From NCBI GenBank assembly GCA_035629025.1, contig DASPIU010000023.1, positions 1-64,000 of the forward strand: 64,000 bases of DNA, read 5' to 3'. The notes beneath the pieces are model-generated. The model was not told where the DNA came from. It worked only from the letters and a program-made list of their open reading frames with translations, and did no database searches. The position numbers were made by a program, and so were the translations under genes. Positions 60,082-64,000 of the stretch are shown one piece after another (positions within the stretch are counted from its first letter, which is position 1; every line of letters begins with the position of its first letter). The DNA is from Stenotrophomonas_A sp035629025 (GTDB lineage Bacteria; Pseudomonadota; Gammaproteobacteria; Xanthomonadales; Xanthomonadaceae).

Positions 60082-62225
60082 GCGCCTTCCTCGTGGCCAA
60101 CGGGGCGGAAACCGCGGCGCAGACTGCTGGCGGTGTGCTCGCCAAGGCGGCGGAAGCCGCGCATGCTCGCGCCCAGCACCTGCAATACCGACTTGAAGAA
60201 CGAATCGCGATCATGCTGGCCCCACTGGCCCAGCCACAGGTCCGCGCGGGCAAAGGTACAGGCCACCAGCCAGCGCTCCTGCTCCAGGCTCATGTCGGCG
60301 AACTCCACGCTGATCTGCCCGTCGCGATCATGCCGCACGATCGCCGGCAGCGGCTGTTCGACGCCGCGGTGGCGGAGGCCGACCTGCACCTGCAGGCCCG
60401 GCTCGACCGGCTGCGCCTGGTCCAGGCGGATCGCCATGCCGCCGGTGGAGAAGTTGATGGTGCGGCCTTCGACCAGGTTGCCGTCGGGCAGGCGCACGCT
60501 CACTGGCACGTCGAGCGGCACGCGGTGCGAGCGCCGCACCTGGCGGGTTTCGCTGGCGGTGGCGATCGTGGCTGCCAGCAGCAGCATGTTGTAGATCGTC
60601 CAGCCGACATTGAACCAGATGGTGTGCACCTCGCCGGCATCCTGCGCGGTGGCCAGGCGCAGCACGCCGGCGGCGATGCCGGCCAGGTTGAGCACCAGCA
60701 GGAACAGGTAGGGCTTGGCGATCTGCGAATCGAAATAGCCGCGCTTGACCAGGCCGCCCTTGGGCGTGACGTTGAACTTGCCGAGCTTGGGGTTGATCAG
60801 CGCCACCAGCGTCGGGCGCAGGATGTACCAGGCCAGCGTGGTCTCGTAGACCTCGTTCCACAGCAGGTGGCGGAACTTGCCCTGCACGCGGATGTTGGTG
60901 AGGTTGGCCTGCAGGATATGCGGCAGTGCGTAGGCCAGGATCATCAGCGCCGAGGCGTGAATCACGTGCGCGCCGAAGAACAGGAAGGCCAGCGGCGCGG
61001 TGAGGTAGATGATGCGCGGCAGGCCGTAGAAGAAGTGCAGCATCGCATTGGCGTAGCACAGGCGCTGGGAGATGCGCAGGCCCTTGCCGAACAGCGGGTT
61101 GTCCACGCGCGCGATCTGGGCCATGCCGCGCGCCCAGCGGATGCGCTGCGCCACGTGGCCCGACAGGCTTTCAGTGGCCAGGCCGGCGGCCTGCGGAATC
61201 GCCAGATAGGAACTGCGGTAGCCGCGGCGGTGCAGCTTCAGCGCGGTGTGCGCGTCCTCGGTCACCGTTTCCACCGCCACGCCGCCGATCTCGTCCAGCG
61301 GCTTGCGCTTGATCACCGTGCACGAGCCGCAGAAGAACGTGGCGTCCCACTGGTCGTTGCCGTCCTGCAGCAGCCCGTAGAACAGCTCGCCCTCGTTGGG
61401 CACCTTGCCGTGGGTGCCGAGGTTGCGCTCGAACGGGTCGGCCGAGAAGAAGTAGTGCGGGGTCTGCACCACCGCCAGCTTGGGATCACGCAGGAACCAG
61501 CCCATCGCCACCTGCAGGAACGAGCGCGTGGGAATGTGGTCGCAGTCGAAGATCGCCACATATTCGCCAGTGGCCTTCTTCAGCGCCGCGTTGATGTTGC
61601 CGGCCTTGGCGTGGGCGTTGTTGGTGCGGGTGACGTAATGCACGCCGACCGCCTCGCAGAATTCGCGGAACTCCGGGCGGCGGCCATCGTCGAGCACGTG
61701 GACGTTGATCTTGTCGGCCGGCCAGTCGAGCACGGTGGCGGCCAGCACGGTGGTGCGCACCACCGACAGCGGCTCGTTGTAGGTGGGGATGAACACGTCC
61801 ACGGTCGGCCAGTCACGCTGGTCGTCGGGCAGCGGCACCGGCTTGCGGTTGAGCGGCCACAGCACCTGGAAATAGCCCAGCACCAGGATCACGAAGGCAT
61901 AGAGCTCGGCACCGAGCAGGCCCAGGCCAAGCACCAGGTCGGTCACCCCGCCCACGCCCATGGTCTGGGTCAGGCGCCACCAGATGTAGCGCGAGGACAC
62001 CGCCATCGACATGCCCATCATCATCAGCACGATGACCCGCCCGCCACGGCGGCGCAGGAACAGCGCGACGACGAACAGCACCGCCGAGAACAGCATCTGC
62101 TGGACCACGTCCATCGGAACCGCCACCACGAACACCAGCAGCAGCGAACCGAGCAGCCACAAGGTCCAGGTGGCAAGCCGTGGCAGCAGTGAGCCGGGGC
62201 GCGGCGCGGTGGCGATACTCATCAA
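60078..62225 (-). CDS. bcsA: Cellulose synthase catalytic subunit BcsA
   Basis: A 715-residue GT2 family membrane synthase that extends beta-1,4-glucan from UDP-glucose. Catalytic motifs: TYNEPLSVVR, FDCDHIPT (DxD), VTEDAHTAL (TED) and QRIRWARGM (QxxRW). Membrane segments flank the GT domain. The C-terminal PilZ domain has the c-di-GMP motif: RRSHR near residue 560 and NFSTGG about 30 residues later. Activity should therefore require c-di-GMP. It is shorter than E. coli BcsA (872), lacking the long N-terminal part. Confidence 0.97.
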   Translation of the reverse strand: MMSIATAPRPGSLLPRLATWTLWLLGSLLLVFVVAVPMDVVQQMLFSAVLFVVALFLRRRGGRVIVLMMMGMSMAVSSRYIWWRLTQTMGVGGVTDLVLGLGLLGAELYAFVILVLGYFQVLWPLNRKPVPLPDDQRDWPTVDVFIPTYNEPLSVVRTTVLAATVLDWPADKINVHVLDDGRRPEFREFCEAVGVHYVTRTNNAHAKAGNINAALKKATGEYVAIFDCDHIPTRSFLQVAMGWFLRDPKLAVVQTPHYFFSADPFERNLGTHGKVPNEGELFYGLLQDGNDQWDATFFCGSCTVIKRKPLDEIGGVAVETVTEDAHTALKLHRRGYRSSYLAIPQAAGLATESLSGHVAQRIRWARGMAQIARVDNPLFGKGLRISQRLCYANAMLHFFYGLPRIIYLTAPLAFLFFGAHVIHASALMILAYALPHILQANLTNIRVQGKFRHLLWNEVYETTLAWYILRPTLVALINPKLGKFNVTPKGGLVKRGYFDSQIAKPYLFLLVLNLAGIAAGVLRLATAQDAGEVHTIWFNVGWTIYNMLLLAATIATASETRQVRRSHRVPLDVPVSVRLPDGNLVEGRTINFSTGGMAIRLDQAQPVEPGLQVQVGLRHRGVEQPLPAIVRHDRDGQISVEFADMSLEQERWLVACTFARADLWLGQWGQHDRDSFFKSVLQVLGASMRGFRRLGEHTASSLRRGFRPVGHEEGA

Positions 62226-62304
62226 TGCTTCCTTTTGACAGCGGCCTGGGCGCGCGGGCGCGCCGATCCTTGGAGCCTGGCCGGAAGCGCGTCCGGCCTG
62301 GCGC

Positions 62305-62748
62305 TCAGCGGTTGAACATGCGCCGCAGCGGGCCGGCCGGCGACGGCGCTGCCTCGGCCTGCAACAGGCGCTTGAACAATTCGGTCAACGGCGTGGCGGC
62401 GGCCGCGGCGGGCGGCACCGGCTGGCACGGCGACGCTTCGCTGCGCAGCGGGCGAATCGCGGCGAGGATCGGCGGGCTCGGCGGCGGCAGCGGATCGGGC
62501 GCGGCCTTGATCGCGGCCGGGGTCGGGGCCGGGATCACGGCCGCGGGCGGCGCGGCAACAGGCGCGGTCACCGGGGCCGGTACAACGGGCGCCGGTGGCG
62601 TCACCGGGGTGGCCGCAGCCTCGGCCACGGGCAGCTTGCCGGGGGAGAAGTCCCGGTACTGATCCGCGCCCTTGCTGCCGAGGCGTGCGAACAGCCGATC
62701 GACATCGTCCAGTGGCGGGTTCGGTGCTTGCTTGTGCTTGTCGCTCAT
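62305..62748 (-). CDS. bcsP: BcsR/BcsP-like cellulose accessory protein
   Basis: A 147-residue protein. The N-terminus has a short conserved block, PPLDDVDRLFARLGSKGADQ then YRDF, matching the BcsR/BcsP domain. A Pro/Ala/Val-rich low-complexity middle (about 45-115) follows, and the end shows PLTELFKRLL and PLRRMFNR, a second conserved patch of BcsP proteins. BcsR-type proteins stabilise BcsQ and control synthase assembly in enterobacteria. No bcsQ is seen in this operon, so the partner here is unclear. It sits between bcsD and bcsA. Confidence 0.75.
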   Translation of the reverse strand: MSDKHKQAPNPPLDDVDRLFARLGSKGADQYRDFSPGKLPVAEAAATPVTPPAPVVPAPVTAPVAAPPAAVIPAPTPAAIKAAPDPLPPPSPPILAAIRPLRSEASPCQPVPPAAAAATPLTELFKRLLQAEAAPSPAGPLRRMFNR

Positions 62749-62774
62749 CGTTGATCCCCAAAAACGTGTTGCGG

Positions 62775-63230
62775 CTATGCGGCGCGCGCCAGGCGCAGCC
62801 GGCGCAGGTCGGGCGCGGCCGGCGGCTGCGGGCTGACCGCCAGGCCCGCCAGCATCCCCAGTTGCTGGAACCACCCCTCGTAGACCCCCGCCAGGAAACC
62901 GTCGGCCCAGTCGCGTCCGGGCAGGGCCACCGTCAACGGAGCGGCGGCGTGGCTGATCTCCACGCTGCCGGGCTGCTCCTGCAGCCGGCACTGGCCCCAG
63001 TCGCTGTCCGCCCAGATCCGGTTGGCGGCTGCCTCCACCTCATCCAGCGCGGCGCAGCCGCCAATCGGATGACCCTGGGCGAAGCGGCGCCCGATGCGGG
63101 CCATCAGCGTGGCCAGCTCGTGGTCGGGCAGCTCGGCGGCGAACTCCTCGGCCATGGCGCGGACAAAGCCCAGCCATTGCCGCGAACACCCGCGACTGCG
63201 AAACAGCGTGGAAGGGTCGAACGAAGTCAT
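62775..63230 (-). CDS. bcsD: Cellulose synthase subunit BcsD
   Basis: A 151-residue protein of the BcsD family, which in Komagataeibacter forms periplasmic octamers that align glucan chains into crystalline ribbons. Matching features: SRQWLGFVRAMAEEFAAELPDHELATLMARIGRRFA, a DEVEAAANRIWADSDWGQCRLQE segment with the conserved WG, and VEISHAAAPL. The C-terminal helix-rich part is FLAGVYEGWFQQLG. It is the first gene of the operon and defines it as the BcsD-containing type. The promoter region lies in 63231-63415. Confidence 0.85.
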   Translation of the reverse strand: MTSFDPSTLFRSRGCSRQWLGFVRAMAEEFAAELPDHELATLMARIGRRFAQGHPIGGCAALDEVEAAANRIWADSDWGQCRLQEQPGSVEISHAAAPLTVALPGRDWADGFLAGVYEGWFQQLGMLAGLAVSPQPPAAPDLRRLRLARAA

Positions 63231-63313
63231 GCGTGAACCATGCTGCGTGGGGTGCCCCGGGCATCATGCCCCCGGTGCAAGTGAAGCCTATGCAAGCGCG
63301 ATGCCAAACATGA

Positions 63314-63329
63314 CGTGACGCAATGCACA
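63314..63329. promoter_or_regulatory. CRP/Clp-like site upstream of the bcs operon
   Basis: On the minus strand TGTGC-ATTGCG-TCACG fits the CRP-type consensus TGTGA-N6-TCACA at 8 of 10 arm positions. It lies 84-99 bp before bcsD. In Xanthomonas the homologue Clp recognises such sites and is blocked by c-di-GMP. Confidence 0.4.
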
Positions 63330-63415
63330 ACTGCGAAGTGGATCGCACTTTACCCGAACACCGCCTGCATTTTCACCTTGACTCGCCGCTCAGCGGCAGA
63401 ACGCGCCGCAGCGCG

Positions 63416-64000
63416 TCATGCCGGATCGGGGACCTCGGCCTGGAATACCTGGCGCAGGTAGCGCAGGTAATCGGGGTCGTCGCACATGCTCTTGCCGGGT
63501 GAATCGCTCAGCTTGGCCACCGGTTGGCCGTTGCAGCGGACCATCTTGATGACGATCTGCAGCGGCTCGGGCCCCAGGTCGTTGGTGAGATGGGTGCCGA
63601 CCCCGAACGAGACCCGGCAGCGGCCCTTGAAGTGGTCGTACAGCTCCATGACCTTGGCGATGTTCAGGCCGTCGCTGAAGACCAGCACCTTGGTGCGCGG
63701 GTCGATGCGGTGCTGCTCCAGATGGTCAAGCACGCGCTCGCCCCAGACGATCGGGTCGCCCGAGTCGTGGCGTATGCCGTCGAAGAGCTTGCAGAAGTAC
63801 AGGTCGAAGTCGCGCAGGAAGGCATCCAGGCCCACCACATCGGACAGGGCGATGCCCAGGTCGCCGCGGTACTCGCGCGCCCACGACTCCAGCGCCGCCA
63901 CCTGCGAATCGCGCAGGCGCGGGCCCAGGGCCTGGAACGCCTGCAGGTATTCGTGGGCCATCGTGCCCAGCGGAGTCATGCCGTAGCGGCGGGCGAAGTA
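63416..64000 (-). CDS. pncB: Nicotinate phosphoribosyltransferase, C-terminal part
   Basis: The frame is open to the window edge, so the 5' end is missing; 194 residues are visible. The enzyme makes nicotinate mononucleotide from nicotinate and PRPP for NAD salvage. Conserved parts: GMTPLGTMAHEYLQAFQALG, LFDGIRHDSGDPIVWGERVLDHL, VFSDGLNIAKVMELYDHFKGRCRVSFGVGTHLTNDLG and KLSDSPGKSMCDD. The gene ends before the bcs promoter region. No break is seen. Confidence 0.97.
   Translation of the reverse strand, partial: YFARRYGMTPLGTMAHEYLQAFQALGPRLRDSQVAALESWAREYRGDLGIALSDVVGLDAFLRDFDLYFCKLFDGIRHDSGDPIVWGERVLDHLEQHRIDPRTKVLVFSDGLNIAKVMELYDHFKGRCRVSFGVGTHLTNDLGPEPLQIVIKMVRCNGQPVAKLSDSPGKSMCDDPDYLRYLRQVFQAEVPDPA

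Overview
The window is about 64 kb of very GC-rich chromosome from a gammaproteobacterium, almost certainly of the family Xanthomonadaceae (Xanthomonas, Pseudoxanthomonas, Stenotrophomonas or Lysobacter group). The evidence is the gene order (ahcY-metF; a dcw cluster without murD; glyA-nrdR-ribD-ribE-ribB-ribH-nusB-thiL; a bcs cluster beside pncB), the protein sequences themselves, and interspersed GGGAAT/ATTCCC and GAGCGGCTTCAGCCGC repeats. I cannot settle the genus. The window carries core chromosome; I see no prophage, insertion sequence, CRISPR array or tRNA gene.

Layout. 1-1877 (+): ahcY (5' end outside the window) and metF, both serving the homocysteine/methyl cycle. 1922-3528: a secreted protein and a Nudix/ThiE-like fusion. 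3529-3934: two tandem units of a palindrome-rich repeat. 3935-7787 (-): secA and an M23 peptidase, divergent from dciA. 8476-25750 (-): the division and cell-wall cluster, transcribed mraZ-rsmH-ftsL-ftsI-murE-murF-mraY-ftsW-murG-murC-ddlB-ftsQ-ftsA-ftsZ-lpxC, mostly with 4-bp start/stop overlaps. It begins with a canonical promoter and a 10-bp-phased set of MraZ-box-like repeats. 26065-31927: a TANGO2-like NRDE protein, RNase P RNA, rsmI, divergent lpoA-yraN and an FAD-linked oxidase. 31915-40646 (-): a potassium operon torF-kdpF-kdpA-kdpB-kdpC-kdpD-kdpE. 40766-47944 (-): glyA-nrdR-ribD, then an FMN riboswitch, then ribE-ribB-ribH-nusB-thiL. 48099-51890: an RcnB-like protein, ettA and a purine permease. 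51960-63230 (-): the cellulose operon bcsD-bcsP-bcsA-bcsB-bcsZ-bcsC. 63416-64000 (-): the 3' part of pncB.

The most unusual content is repeat DNA that has become coding sequence. A family of elements with inverted arms of GGGAAT-type repeats sits at five or more gene junctions. At two of them the upstream gene reads through the whole element in frame and ends in a 4-bp overlap with the next gene: FtsQ into FtsA, and MurG into MurC. FtsQ and MurG therefore carry Pro/Gly/Ser-rich tails of about 55 residues that their families lack. NusB ends inside a third copy. Separately, a REP-like sequence with GTAG-type heads lies in frame inside kdpA and encodes an Ala-rich insertion. A second point is the absence of murD between mraY and ftsW, which fits the alternative MurD2/MurL route known in Xanthomonas.
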